A stretch of DNA of 64,000 nucleotides from the NCBI GenBank assembly GCA_036250195.1, contig JAVHZZ010000002.1:370211124-370275123 (forward strand), read 5' to 3'. The notes below the pieces were generated by a model, which was given only the letters and a program-made list of their open reading frames with translations, searched no databases and was not told where the DNA came from. Shown piece after piece: positions 11,560-20,636 of this stretch. This DNA is from Mixophyes australis (taxonomy: Eukaryota; Chordata; Amphibia; Anura; Limnodynastidae). Position 1 is the stretch's first letter. Each line of letters starts with the position of its first letter. The translations under genes were made by a program, and so were the position numbers.

Positions 11560-11745
11560 CTGTTTTCTTTGTCTTTTTCTATTCGTTCCCTTCATTTTCT
11601 GTCTCTGTTTCTCTCTTATTTTTCCCTCTTTTCCATCTCCCTCTCCCCCCTCCCCCTCCTCCGTCTCCTTTCCTTCCCTCTCCCCCTCCCCCCCCCCTTT
11701 TTATTCTTCCCAACCCCTTTCTTTTCCACTATCTGTTTTTTCCTG
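11560..11745 (+). promoter_or_regulatory. Long C/T-rich leader upstream of gag
   Basis: About 185 bp are almost pure pyrimidine on the plus strand, including C-rich blocks at 11640-11700. They end some 60 bp before the chosen gag start at 11806. The tract translates to a Phe/Leu/Ser/Pro run because it lacks stops, so a start at 11524 is unlikely to be real. A role in cap-independent initiation or polypyrimidine-protein binding is possible but only inferred. Confidence 0.4.
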
Positions 11746-11805
11746 CCGCCGCGGGGCTCCGTGCGTGGCTTCCTTTTTCCTTTGGCCGCATTTTGGTGGC
11801 TCAAT

Positions 11806-13659
11806 ATGTCCAGACCTAGTCGGGTGCGCAGCGCACCGGCTAGGTATCGGGAGGCGGGGCTGGAGTCAGTGTCCTTACCTGCATCTCCTTCTATTCGTGT
11901 AGCGGGATCTTCAGGCCCTGTTGATAACGGTGTGCCCGTTAGAGGCTCACGGAGCCTGTCCCCTTCTGCTGGTTCTAGGGGCGGGGGGGTCGGGAGGGGG
12001 CGGCGGGCACGGGGAGGTAAAGAGGTTTGCGTGGCTGCAGCGGAGGCTTCCGTGGTTGTTGCTGCGGGGAGAGTAACGGGGGAAGCAGCTGCACTTCAAC
12101 AAGAGGGGGGTCTCGGTGGGGCCCCGGTCAGATCCCTTCCTCTTTTCCTGTCACCTACACAGGTCCCGTCCGGGGCCTTATTCCGGGGGTGGGAGTCCAT
12201 GCCTGCACCTTCCGCTCGGGGAGGTGCCGCCAGTGGGGGGGTTCAGAACCCCCCTTCTCCTTATAGGGGTTTGGGCCCGGTTATTTGGGATCCTCTGATC
12301 CCGGGGATGGTGTCATCTTTTCCCGCTAGCAGTACTCCAGTTGGGGGGGGGAGGGGAGGGGGCGGGATCGATATTTCTTTGCCCTATCCTGTCCCGGGCG
12401 TCGGGGGCGCAGGAGCTGCCTTCAGTAAGCCTTGGGGGGCTGATGTTTCTGTTCCTCCGGTGGGGGGCGGTTTAGGGGCTTATCTCTCGGGGCAAGGGGT
12501 CTCCTTTCCTTGGCCAGGGGTTATTAGTTCGGGCAACCAGCCCCCGCACGGGGGGGGGTCCAGGTCAGGGGTCATTCCTTCACTTCCGGGTCAAGCCGGT
12601 GTTCGGTCCATACCGTCCCCGGGTCCGGTGGGCACAGCTATCTCCGCCCAAGTTTCGTGGGATCTGCCATACCCCCCAGTGGGGGGTCCTTCGTTGTTTA
12701 ACTCTGGGGTGTCTGGTGCCCCTCCCTACCCCATTCCTTCTGGCATATATACCCATTACTACCCGGTGCCCATGGGACATTTTGGAGGGGAAGGTGGGCG
12801 ACCTGGGTGTGGCCCAGGCGCTTCATTTAGTAGACCCCCTCCTCCTGGGTTTGTGGGTTCAGAGCAGGGGATCTTTAGGGGCAGCACAGCAGGGGCAGTG
12901 GTCACTTTGCCAGCAGGGACCCAAAAACGTTTGTCAGATACTAACATGCCTCTTGTTGCAGATTCACAAGTCATGGTGGGGGCTAGTGCACAGCAGTTGC
13001 AGGTGGTCGGTGACAGACATAGAGCTGAGGAACGAACTCTGGTCGGGGCGGAGAGCGTGAGGTTGCCGGCAGCCGTGGCATCGGGCGATGTGTTGGGGCC
13101 AGAATCACAGCAGGCGGCCATCATGGAGACGTCAACACTGGGACCGCCTGGATCAGCAGGGGCCGTGCAGCAAGCGGAGGTGAACGCTAGTGGTGAGTTG
13201 TCGAATGTTGAGCTTCCACACGTACTTACACATAGTCCTCCCATGTCTTCCACTGACGAGGATTCTCCCTCTTCATCGGGGGAGGGTCCCCGTAAGTTGA
13301 TAAAAATACTCAACTCTCATTTTAGTAGGTCTGGGTCAAAAGGGGTTAGGAAGTCTTCAACAGCAAAGTCTGCTTCAGCTAGAGGCCCTATGGTGCAGTG
13401 TGAATACACCGCCCTTTTAGCGGGAGTACGTGCTTGCATTAAGGATAGGATTAGGAAGGGGTGGTTAGTGAACATGTTCGAAATTACGAAAGCAGGGAAG
13501 AAAGGGCTAGAAGCGGCTTGCGCAAAAGGGGGCATAGGTGAGGAGGCCTATAAGACTTTCACGGCTTGGGTTGAAGGTTATTGTGCTTTTGCTGCTTGCT
13601 ATATCGAGACAAGACCGGAAGCGAGAGCGAGGAGGTATGGAAGTACATGCATCTCATAA
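11806..13659 (+). CDS. Ngaro gag-like protein, N-terminal and central part
   Basis: This is the structural (particle) protein of the retrotransposon. I place the start at 11806 (MSRPSRVRSAPARY), after the C/T-rich leader, although the frame is open from 11524; this gives 617 residues. Residues 1-430 are rich in Gly, Pro, Ser and Val, with many PYP and PGVG-like motifs, and look disordered. Residues about 520-600 form a conserved-looking helical segment (VQCEYTALLAGVRACIKDR, then FEITKAGKKGLEAACAKGG) of the kind seen in DIRS/Ngaro gag proteins. The frame ends at a TAA 40 bp after the sequence stops making sense. The natural continuation, including the zinc knuckle, lies in another frame from about 13620. 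No slippery heptamer is visible there, so I read this as a disabling indel rather than programmed frameshifting. Confidence 0.75.
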   Translation: MSRPSRVRSAPARYREAGLESVSLPASPSIRVAGSSGPVDNGVPVRGSRSLSPSAGSRGGGVGRGRRARGGKEVCVAAAEASVVVAAGRVTGEAAALQQEGGLGGAPVRSLPLFLSPTQVPSGALFRGWESMPAPSARGGAASGGVQNPPSPYRGLGPVIWDPLIPGMVSSFPASSTPVGGGRGGGGIDISLPYPVPGVGGAGAAFSKPWGADVSVPPVGGGLGAYLSGQGVSFPWPGVISSGNQPPHGGGSRSGVIPSLPGQAGVRSIPSPGPVGTAISAQVSWDLPYPPVGGPSLFNSGVSGAPPYPIPSGIYTHYYPVPMGHFGGEGGRPGCGPGASFSRPPPPGFVGSEQGIFRGSTAGAVVTLPAGTQKRLSDTNMPLVADSQVMVGASAQQLQVVGDRHRAEERTLVGAESVRLPAAVASGDVLGPESQQAAIMETSTLGPPGSAGAVQQAEVNASGELSNVELPHVLTHSPPMSSTDEDSPSSSGEGPRKLIKILNSHFSRSGSKGVRKSSTAKSASARGPMVQCEYTALLAGVRACIKDRIRKGWLVNMFEITKAGKKGLEAACAKGGIGEEAYKTFTAWVEGYCAFAACYIETRPEARARRYGSTCIS

Positions 13660-14033
13660 ATGAGATGTATCGGAACGATCGTCCAGGTACGTGGCTTAAG
13701 TATGACGAATTATTTAGGGAAAAGGTTGAAGGTCAGGTGGATATGCCGCTTGGAATCAAGGACGTGGAGATATGGATGCAACTGAATCGGGCTAGCGTAG
13801 TTTTTGGTTCAGGAGCCCAGGGGACGCGGTTTCAGCAAGGGGGGAGACGTGGAGCTCCCCAGTTTACAAAAAATAGATGCTTCGCATTTAACAATTCCTC
13901 GTGTGGGAGGGGAGAAGCGTGTCGGTACAGGCACAATTGTACATATTGCCGCGGACCTCATTCTGCCAAAGAGTGTCCGAGGAGTGCCCCCGGTCTCGGC
14001 AGAGGTCGTGGTAGCGACGGTAATGTTGGTTAA
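13620..14033 (+). CDS. Ngaro gag C-terminal part with zinc knuckle, shifted frame
   Basis: This is the continuation of gag after a one-base loss or two-base gain between about 13605 and 13640. It reads EVWKYMHLINEMYRND and later KDVEIWMQLNRASVVFGSG, then a basic, Gln/Gly-rich stretch. A Cys/His cluster follows, CFAFNNSSCGRGEACRYRHN, then CTYCRG and HSAKECPR, spaced like a CCCH finger followed by a CCHC-like knuckle. Such clusters bind the element RNA in retrotransposon gag proteins. It ends in a Gly/Arg-rich tail at 14033 and overlaps the reverse-transcriptase frame, which lies in the same frame as the N-terminal part of gag. Confidence 0.72.
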   Translation, partial: SESEEVWKYMHLINEMYRNDRPGTWLKYDELFREKVEGQVDMPLGIKDVEIWMQLNRASVVFGSGAQGTRFQQGGRRGAPQFTKNRCFAFNNSSCGRGEACRYRHNCTYCRGPHSAKECPRSAPGLGRGRGSDGNVG

Positions 14034-15627
14034 AGCCCCTTCCCCGGTTTGCAACGATGTTTTAGAACGTTGGTTAAAATGGTACCCAGATGCAGAACAG
14101 GCAGCGTTTCTCCGCGAGGGTTTTCGTAATGGCTTCCGGCTTCCGATTAGGGCAAAGATTAAAGCTAGGGCCATTAGAAATTTGAAATCGGCTTACGTTT
14201 TTCCGGAGGTCCTTGACGAAAAGATTCGGGGAGAGATTAGCCTGGGACGCATGATTGGTCCTTTCAGCTCCCCCCCTATTATTGATTTGGTTATTTCTCC
14301 AGTGGGTATAGTTCCCAAAAAGGCCCCCGGTAAATTTCGCCTAATACAGCACCTTTCCCACCCAGAAGGCGGGTCCGTTAATGACGCAATTGATCAAGAC
14401 ATCAGTTCGGTAGTATATCAGTCATTCGAAGAGGCACTGTTGTTGGTTAGGCATTTTGGTGCAGGCGCATTAATGGCTAAATTAGATATAGAATCGGCGT
14501 TTAGATTGCTTCCCCTACATCCTGACTCTTTTAAATACATGGGGTTTAAAATTAAAGGAGAATATTACATAGATAGATGTCTGCCCATGGGCTGTTCTCT
14601 GTCTTGTGCTTATTTTGAAACTTTTAGTTCTTTCCTTCACTGGGCGGTTCAAGCAGGGACAAGACACGAGGGTATTGCTCACTACCTGGACGATTTTTTG
14701 TTTGTGGGCCCGGCCGAATCCTCTTTGTGTGCGGATACGTTGTTTTCTGCACAAGCTTTATTTACGATCATGGGGGTACCGGTAGCACGGGACAAGACAG
14801 AAGGTCCGACTACATGTTTATCCTTCCTAGGGATAGAGATAGACACGGCGGCGGGTTGCTGTCGATTGCCAGCAGATAAAATCGTGAAGCTGGGAGGGAT
14901 GATATCTAGTGCTATGTCTGCCCCATTCCTTAAATTGAATCAGGTTCAAGCGTTGCTAGGGCTTTTTAATTTCGCATGTAGGGTTATTCCAATGGGGAGG
15001 ATTTTTTGTAGAAAGCTACAGCTTGCTACGGCAGGTAGGAATAGGCCTCATGCGTTGATTAAATTGAAGGAGGAGATCAAACAGGACCTGAAGGTATGGA
15101 TGTCGTTCCTTAGTAGATTTAATGGTGTTAGAATTTGGCCCTCCCCCCCTATCTCCGCGAGGGATTTAGAATTGTTCACTGATGCAGCAGGGTCCTTAGG
15201 TTTTGGTGCATACTTTCAAGGTGAGTGGTGTGCATCTCCATGGCCGCAGCAGTGGGTGGAAGGAGATCTTATAAGAAATTTACTTGTTTTAGAGTTATTT
15301 CCCATTGTTGTGGCCTTGGAGTTGTGGGCTCCTCAGCTCAAGGGGCATAATGTGTTGTTTTGGTGCGATAATTTGGGAGTAGTTCAGGCAATTAATCGCC
15401 AGAGCGCGTCCTCCAGACCAGCGGTGAATTTGCTGCGCGTTCTGGTTCTTCGTTGCTTGGACTATGACATAAATTTCCGTGCCAAGCATGTCCCGGGGAT
15501 AGAAAATTGCATTGCTGATTCGCTGTCACGCTTTGATTGGGGGCGGTTCAGATCTTTGGCTCCTGGGGCTAATCCCGTAGGTTTAGATTGTCCATCTTAT
15601 ATTTGGCAGATGGTCGGTCCGGATTAA
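13804..15627 (+). CDS. Ngaro reverse transcriptase / RNase H
   Basis: This polymerase copies the element RNA into DNA. The frame is open for 607 residues from 13804. The first 75 residues or so overlap the gag zinc knuckle and look like out-of-frame translation, so the mature protein probably begins near 14023. Reverse-transcriptase motifs appear in order: PKKAPGKFRLIQHLS (about 170-185), AKLDIESAFRLLPLHP with the first catalytic Asp (about 228), LPMGCSLSCAYFETF (about 260), HYLDDFLFVGP with the paired Asp (294-297), and FLGIEID (about 345). The RNase H domain starts at LFTDAAGSLGFGAYF (Asp about 460), then WCDNLGVVQAINRQ and HVPGIENCIADSLSRF. The YLDD box and RNase H layout match DIRS-order elements. 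There is no stop or frame break, so this ORF looks intact. It overlaps the recombinase frame by 40 bp. Confidence 0.88.
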   Translation: MVQEPRGRGFSKGGDVELPSLQKIDASHLTIPRVGGEKRVGTGTIVHIAADLILPKSVRGVPPVSAEVVVATVMLVKAPSPVCNDVLERWLKWYPDAEQAAFLREGFRNGFRLPIRAKIKARAIRNLKSAYVFPEVLDEKIRGEISLGRMIGPFSSPPIIDLVISPVGIVPKKAPGKFRLIQHLSHPEGGSVNDAIDQDISSVVYQSFEEALLLVRHFGAGALMAKLDIESAFRLLPLHPDSFKYMGFKIKGEYYIDRCLPMGCSLSCAYFETFSSFLHWAVQAGTRHEGIAHYLDDFLFVGPAESSLCADTLFSAQALFTIMGVPVARDKTEGPTTCLSFLGIEIDTAAGCCRLPADKIVKLGGMISSAMSAPFLKLNQVQALLGLFNFACRVIPMGRIFCRKLQLATAGRNRPHALIKLKEEIKQDLKVWMSFLSRFNGVRIWPSPPISARDLELFTDAAGSLGFGAYFQGEWCASPWPQQWVEGDLIRNLLVLELFPIVVALELWAPQLKGHNVLFWCDNLGVVQAINRQSASSRPAVNLLRVLVLRCLDYDINFRAKHVPGIENCIADSLSRFDWGRFRSLAPGANPVGLDCPSYIWQMVGPD

Positions 15628-16506
15628 TGTTTTTGGCTGAAGCTGCCTTAGCTCCCTCTACGTTGAAGGCCTACCGGTTGGCGTGGAAGCGCTGGGAGAA
15701 TTATTTGTTTGCTTCTGTCAGTCGATTGAAAAGTGATGGCTCAGACATGGAAGATTTTATGTTAAGGTGCTATCAGGAGGGATTAAGTAAAGCATCCATG
15801 TCATCTATGATAGCAGGTATATCGTTCATGGCCAAGGTCCGGGGGCTTGCGGATCCTACAAAATCATTCCTTGTTAAGAAAGCCCTGAAAGGTTGGTCCC
15901 GATTACATCCTGTACCCAGAGATCACAGACGGCCAATAGATAAAGTGTTGTTGTCTCGGTTGATTAGAGTTTTGCCGGAGGTAACCGTAGACGATTTTGA
16001 GGCTTCTCTTTTTAGCGCAGCATTCTCCATGGCGTTTCACGGTGCTTTGAGAATAGGGGAGTTGGTGGCTCAGTCCAGGAATACGTTAGGGTCGGCCATT
16101 TTGGAAAAAAAATGTCATTTTTAATCCAGATTCTATTCAAATTAAGATTGTTCGGTCTAAAACAGATCAGTTGGGGGTGGGTCATTGGATAACGTTAGGA
16201 AGGCAGTTGGATGGGAATATTTGTCCAGTAAGGCTTTGTTATGAGTTAGCGGTAGGGCGCCCGCAGCAGGTGGAAGCTTGGTTAGTTCATAAAGATAGTT
16301 CACCGGTGACTAGGTTTCAGTTTCATTCCATCATGTGCAAAGCTTTGGATTTTTTGGGCTTACCTTCGAACGAATTTGGTACTCACTCGTTTCGGATAGG
16401 CGCAGCGACAGTTGCGGCAGCAGATGGGGCATCAAGTACAGCTATACAGGCCTTAGGTAGATGGAAGTCCAATAGCTATAAGCGTTATATTAGGCCTGAT
16501 GTCTAA
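15588..16506 (+). pseudogene. Ngaro tyrosine recombinase, one frameshift
   Basis: This is the phage-integrase-type recombinase that inserts the circular DNA of these elements, replacing the usual DDE integrase. The first frame (15588-16124) holds an N-terminal core-binding-like part (APSTLKAYRLAWKRWENYLF) and the first catalytic Arg in HGALRIGEL (Arg about residue 155). The second frame (open to 16506) holds the HSFR box (His 16384-16386, Arg 16393-16395) and the nucleophile Tyr in YKRYIRP (Tyr 16486-16488). All four expected catalytic positions (R, H, R, Y) are present. The frames join across a run of eight A (16105-16112) followed by five T (16118-16122); one extra base there explains the break. 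The start is uncertain: the reverse-transcriptase overlap suggests reading begins near 15588-15630. Confidence 0.82.
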
Positions 16507-16806
16507 CCAATGTTGTATTTCTTCCTTTTTACGCAGCTCTTTCTTCTCTTATCTTTCTTTACTCAGGTCGTAGACCCAGGGGTTAGCTGTTCGCCGCTAT
16601 TTGCGTGTGCGTGAAGGGCTTTTTCCCACCGGGTTTTCACCTTCACCTGGGTCGCTACCTTTCCTTTTCTCGGTCTTTTTAATGTTGGAAGCAAAATTCA
16701 CCCCCCTACTTTTTGGTTTTAAGTATTTGCTTCTTGTTTTTATATGTTCGGGTAGTATTCAGATTCATGTTATTGGAGTTCGTTTCAAACCGTTTGTTTT
16801 GTTTGG
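16507..16806 (+). other. Spacer between recombinase and hydrolase ORFs
   Basis: About 300 bp without a convincing domain. An 80-residue frame (16601-16843) is T-rich and hydrophobic, and probably just composition. Confidence 0.4.
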
Positions 16807-17436
16807 GTGTTCGGTAGTATTTATTATTGGTTATTTCTTTTAGGAGTGGATACCAGAAAAATTTCGGTTTGGTTTTTGGGTCACTCCTTTGTCTTCTGGG
16901 CTGGTAGACACGTTTTTTCCCGGAGCTGTTCATGGTTTCCTTTGAACGCGGATGTTATTTGGATCGGAAAGCGGGGTATGAGATGGAGGGAGTTCATTCC
17001 CGTTTTATCTGGAGAGATTGCGGTGCGTGGTGTTCCTGATATCCTCGTGGTCCACTTGGGTGGCAATGACATCGGTCAAGTTAAATCTTTGGAGTTGATT
17101 ATAAAAATTTGTGATGACATTTCTTTTATTTCTGTTCAATGGCCATCTATTAAACTTTGTTGGTCTTATATTATCCCCCGTAGAAGTTGGAGGTCTGATT
17201 TGCCCCCTATGGCCATCGCATCTGTGGTTAGAAAGGTTAATCAGGTGGCCAGCAAGTTTTTTCGTGAAAAAGGGGGGTTTTCTATTTCTCATACACTACT
17301 TAAAGCGGAATTTGAACATTTATTTAGAGCTGATGGGGTTCATTTGTCCGATATCGGCATTATTATTTTTATTGATCAGTTATATTGGAAGCTTAGAATT
17401 GTTTTTAGGGCTTTTGTTGGCGGGCCGCATTTTTAG
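16807..17436 (+). CDS. SGNH/GDSL-type hydrolase ORF of Ngaro element
   Basis: This 209-residue frame carries the block pattern of SGNH hydrolases. It has FLGHSFVFWAGRH with the nucleophile Ser near residue 27 (block I, GHS rather than GDS). HLGGNDIG follows with the block III Gly and Asn (about 86-88), and then DGVHLSDIG with the Asp-x-x-His of block V (176-179). The blocks fall in the expected order and spacing. Esterase-like ORFs of this kind have been described downstream of the recombinase in some vertebrate Ngaro elements and in some CR1 LINEs. Their role is unknown; lipid or ester hydrolysis to help particles is a guess. The frame is intact and ends 14 bp before B1. The true start may be at the Met of 16807 or a little downstream. 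Confidence 0.75.
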   Translation: MFGSIYYWLFLLGVDTRKISVWFLGHSFVFWAGRHVFSRSCSWFPLNADVIWIGKRGMRWREFIPVLSGEIAVRGVPDILVVHLGGNDIGQVKSLELIIKICDDISFISVQWPSIKLCWSYIIPRRSWRSDLPPMAIASVVRKVNQVASKFFREKGGFSISHTLLKAEFEHLFRADGVHLSDIGIIIFIDQLYWKLRIVFRAFVGGPHF

Positions 17437-17450
17437 GTTGTTCTGCGGCG

Positions 17451-17878
17451 TGGTGGGAGAGCAGTGCAGTCGGTAAGTTTGCATATGGTGCTTGGGTCAT
17501 CTTGTCATAGGTCACTACTCCCCCTCTTGGATTGTTGTCATCACGTATGTTGGGTCCAGTGAATGGGACTCTGTACCAGTATGTTGGATATTTTACTGGT
17601 GGATATAGGGGGTGTAGTCTTGCCGTTGGACAGATATTTCGCACCGGCCAATAGTTAAGGCATGATCCTGGGTTGGTGGTACAATGGTCTGACCTTTCCA
17701 CCGTTATTGGTTTTGTTTTTGCTGACTGCCCTGCTCTCGTCCGCCTTTCTGCCCCTTTAGTTTAAATATTATCCATTTAATAAATATATTTTATTCCAAC
17801 GTTTATCTGGTGTCCGTGTCTTTATTGGTTTATTAAGGTATTTGTTAAACACTAAGAACTTCCACACTGTGCATTTTA
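17451..17878 (+). repeat. Ngaro split direct repeat B1 (428 bp)
   Basis: It begins TGGTGGGAGAGCAGTGCAG and ends CACACTGTGCATTTTA. It is followed without a gap by A2 and matched by B2 at 18089-18516. It contains TTTAATAAATATATTTTATT (17775-17794), including an AATAAA polyadenylation signal followed by a GTGTCCGTGTCTT stretch. This fits 3' end formation in the repeat. Confidence 0.88.
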
Positions 17879-18048
17879 GGGAAGTGTGGCCTTTAGACTA
17901 AACGAAGTTAAAATCACGTGGGTGAGTGATTAGGTGTTTAGCCAATGGGCTTCTGCTATTTGGTAACCAATGGGACAGAGGAGGGGAGTGGTTTCATTTC
18001 ATATAGGTGTAGGTTCTCCTCCATTTTCCCCTCTCTGTTCCGGATTTC
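17879..18048 (+). repeat. Ngaro split direct repeat A2 (170 bp)
   Basis: It is the same as A1 over 170 bp. It abuts B1 directly and is separated from B2 by 40 bp (18049-18088). Confidence 0.88.
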
Positions 18049-18088
18049 CTCCCTCCCACCCGTCAGTTTTTGGTTGTTATTATTATCT

Positions 18089-18516
18089 TGGTGGGAGAGC
18101 AGTGCAGTCGGTAAGTTTGCATATGGTGCTTGGGTCATCTTGTCATAGGTCACTACTCCCCCTCTTGGATTGTTGTCATCACGTATGTTGGGTCCAGTGA
18201 ATGGGACTCTGTACCAGTATGTTGGATATTTTACTGGTGGATATAGGGGGTGTAGTCTTGCCGTTGGACAGATATTTCGCACCGGCCAATAGTTAAGGCA
18301 TGATCCTGGGTTGGTGGTACAATGGTCTGACCTTTCCACCGTTATTGGTTTTGTTTTTGCTGACTGCCCTGCTCTCGTCCGCCTTTCTGCCCCTTTAGTT
18401 TAAATATTATCCATTTAATAAATATATTTTATTCCAACGTTTATCTGGTGTCCGTGTCTTTATTGGTTTATTAAGGTATTTGTTAAACACTAAGAACTTC
18501 CACACTGTGCATTTTA
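18089..18516 (+). repeat. Ngaro split direct repeat B2 (428 bp), right end of element
   Basis: It is the same length and appears to have the same sequence as B1. The right border is set by the last shared bases, CATTTTA, before flanking AGGCATTTTGC. Confidence 0.88.
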
Positions 18517-19821
18517 AGGCATTTTGCTCTGTACATTGAGAGCGAGTCATAAATAATAGACCAGGAATTTTATTGATATAGCATAATAGCACAACAAAGG
18601 TTGCATCTATTAGAAGTTGGTGTGGATTACAAAGGAAAACTATTGCGCAGGTTTTCTTTGCTGTTAATATATGTGATTACTTGTCATCGCTCTAGAAGAG
18701 GTGACTGTTATATCTATCATGTAAAACCCCTCTAGCACCTCATACAAGAATCTAAGTGCCCTACATATAACAAAAAAACATCAGAAATTAACCATTTTTT
18801 ACAGTAATGCTCTAAGTAACAAAGTAAATCCTGGAGAGCTAGGTAATTTCTACAATGTGTGTGAGCCTATTATTGTCGCACTATGTGCTCTCAGTTATAA
18901 ATACATTCCTTATATGTGTGTTACACGTGGTGTAGTTACGATTAGGGATGAGCAATTAAGCTTCGCAGAGAAACAGGCTGATTCAGAGAGGTGCGACGTT
19001 CCATCGTTATTATCTTCAAACCTTTCAATGCCACTCAGCGTTGTGTTTGTAAATTCGCAATATATCACAGAACAGTTTTGAAAATTGTGCTCATTTCTAT
19101 TTATAGTGTCTAATTCATCTAAAGCTCTCTGCGATCTAATGATCATTGATTTGTATGTTAGCGCCTCTGCCTGTTCGCACCACAGTGTGCTTTTAATTTT
19201 ATGATGAAGACTCTGGAATTTTCAGATGCTTCATAATGTGAAGGGTCACATGTGGTGACCATAGGGGTCAATGATTAGACATAGGGCCTAAGAACCATAA
19301 AAAGTGCACTGTGGAGGAATCTTCAGAGCTGCTCCCTAGACAGAAATGCAATGATCATAAATCAGCATAATTCCATTGAAATACTGCACATATTACACTG
19401 GAGACACAGGGGTCTAATTATTAAGCTGCAATGAACCAAATATCCAGAGAAAACAGTTGTTTTCTCCGGAGCGGAGCCATCGCAGCTTTTCTTTACTTTT
19501 ATTAAGGGGTTAGAGCCAACTAAGGAAGACATTAGCTTAACTTTTTCAATGGAGTCCACAGGTGTCCATCGCTACCAGAGAACACATTGTGGATCCATCA
19601 CCAGGTGCCATCGCTGTGCACTTGCGAGACCTTAACCACAGTAGTCACACAGGGGTCACTTCCTCCTTGCACTGGCAGCATTAGGCCTGTGGTGGAGGAA
19701 TTTTTCTTATCGCTTAAGAGGGGGGTTTCACCAGGGCTCACCAATAAGCCCTGGCATGGTAAATACAAGTGGCAGTATATTTTGCATCGCTGTAGTATGG
19801 AGCGATACAAAATGATACTTA
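18517..19821. other. Unassigned stretch
   Basis: No gene is recognised. At 19410 the sequence GGGGTCTAATTATTAAGC resembles the start of the Harbinger-like MITEs, but no matching right arm was found before 19820. It could be a truncated element. Confidence 0.4.
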
Positions 19822-19992
19822 GGGGTATATTTACTAAACTGCGGGTTTAAAAAAGTGGAGATGTTGCCTATAGCAACCAATCAGATTCTAGCTGTCATTT
19901 TGTAGAATGCACTAAATAAAAGCTAGAATCTGATTAGTTGCTATAGGCAACATCTCCACTTTTCCAAACCCGCAGTTTAGTAAATTCAGCCC
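19822..19992. mobile_element. Palindromic MITE, GGGGTATATTTACTAAA terminus (copy 3)
   Basis: It has the same core and arm layout as the copy at 290, and TTA on both sides. TTA is the preferred target of PIF/Harbinger transposons, which supports that assignment. Confidence 0.87.
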
Positions 19993-20633
19993 TTAGACAC
20001 AAAATGCTGAATTCCATGACTCTTAAGGCACCCACATACCTAAAACCCACCACTGAAGCTCCATGTATGAGATTACTTACAACCTCTTTAGAAAGCAAAT
20101 TTCCAAATGTACTGTTATTTCACTGTTTGTTTTATCGTTAGCTTCATTAATGATGAGCTCCAAGTCTGGAAGCACGTAGGCTTTGGATCAAGCATTTTTC
20201 ATGTTTGTTAAATGCATTATTTTTACATTGTGTTCCAGTGCACACAAATGTACACTGAGATCTTTTGGGGTCTCATTTATTACACAAAAAAGAACATGTA
20301 ACATGATTATTTTCATGTCATTGGCGAATCTCCATTGGAATGGGTAGGGTTTGGTGCAATGAATTATGTGGTTAAATATTGTTCCTTTTGTAAGCACAAA
20401 GGGATAACCATGAAATGTTGTGTTTATTTATTATGTGTTCTGAACTAGAATGTGGAGCCTCTCTATTCTCTATTGAAAAATTAACTCCACTCAGCAGCCA
20501 GCTCCATATTTAGTATTTTAATACCATAGGCTGGGTTCTGCTGTGCCACCCTCAAAGCTCTGTTAGGGGGCATGTAGTAAACTCCATGCCATACGCATTT
20601 CTTCCTTTAGCCCATTATTTCATCTTAAAAGTC
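19993..20633. other. Unassigned stretch
   Basis: There are short frames only, and nothing is recognised. Confidence 0.4.
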
Positions 20634-20636
20634 ATT

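Larger units (their letters stand above)
11302..18516 (+). mobile_element. Ngaro-like tyrosine-recombinase retrotransposon, near complete
   Basis: The layout is A1 (11302-11471), coding region, B1 (17451-17878), A2 (17879-18048), a 40-bp spacer and B2 (18089-18516). This is the split direct repeat arrangement described for Ngaro/PAT elements, in which the element has no LTRs and integrates with a tyrosine recombinase. Coding order is gag with a zinc knuckle, reverse transcriptase/RNase H, tyrosine recombinase and SGNH hydrolase. I see no DAM methyltransferase-like domain, which argues against DIRS1 proper. A1 matches A2 and B1 matches B2 over their full lengths on reading, so insertion was recent. 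Two frameshifts (gag, recombinase) probably disable it. Confidence 0.88.

Noticed and set aside
11524..11805. Gag starting at 11524 with a hydrophobic leader peptide
   Set aside because: The Phe/Leu/Ser stretch is simply translation of a C/T-rich tract. The Met at 11806 begins normal coding sequence.
17879..18516. A second, internally deleted Ngaro copy inserted in tandem
   Set aside because: The B1-A2-B2 order is the normal right end of Ngaro/PAT elements, so one complete element explains it without a second insertion.
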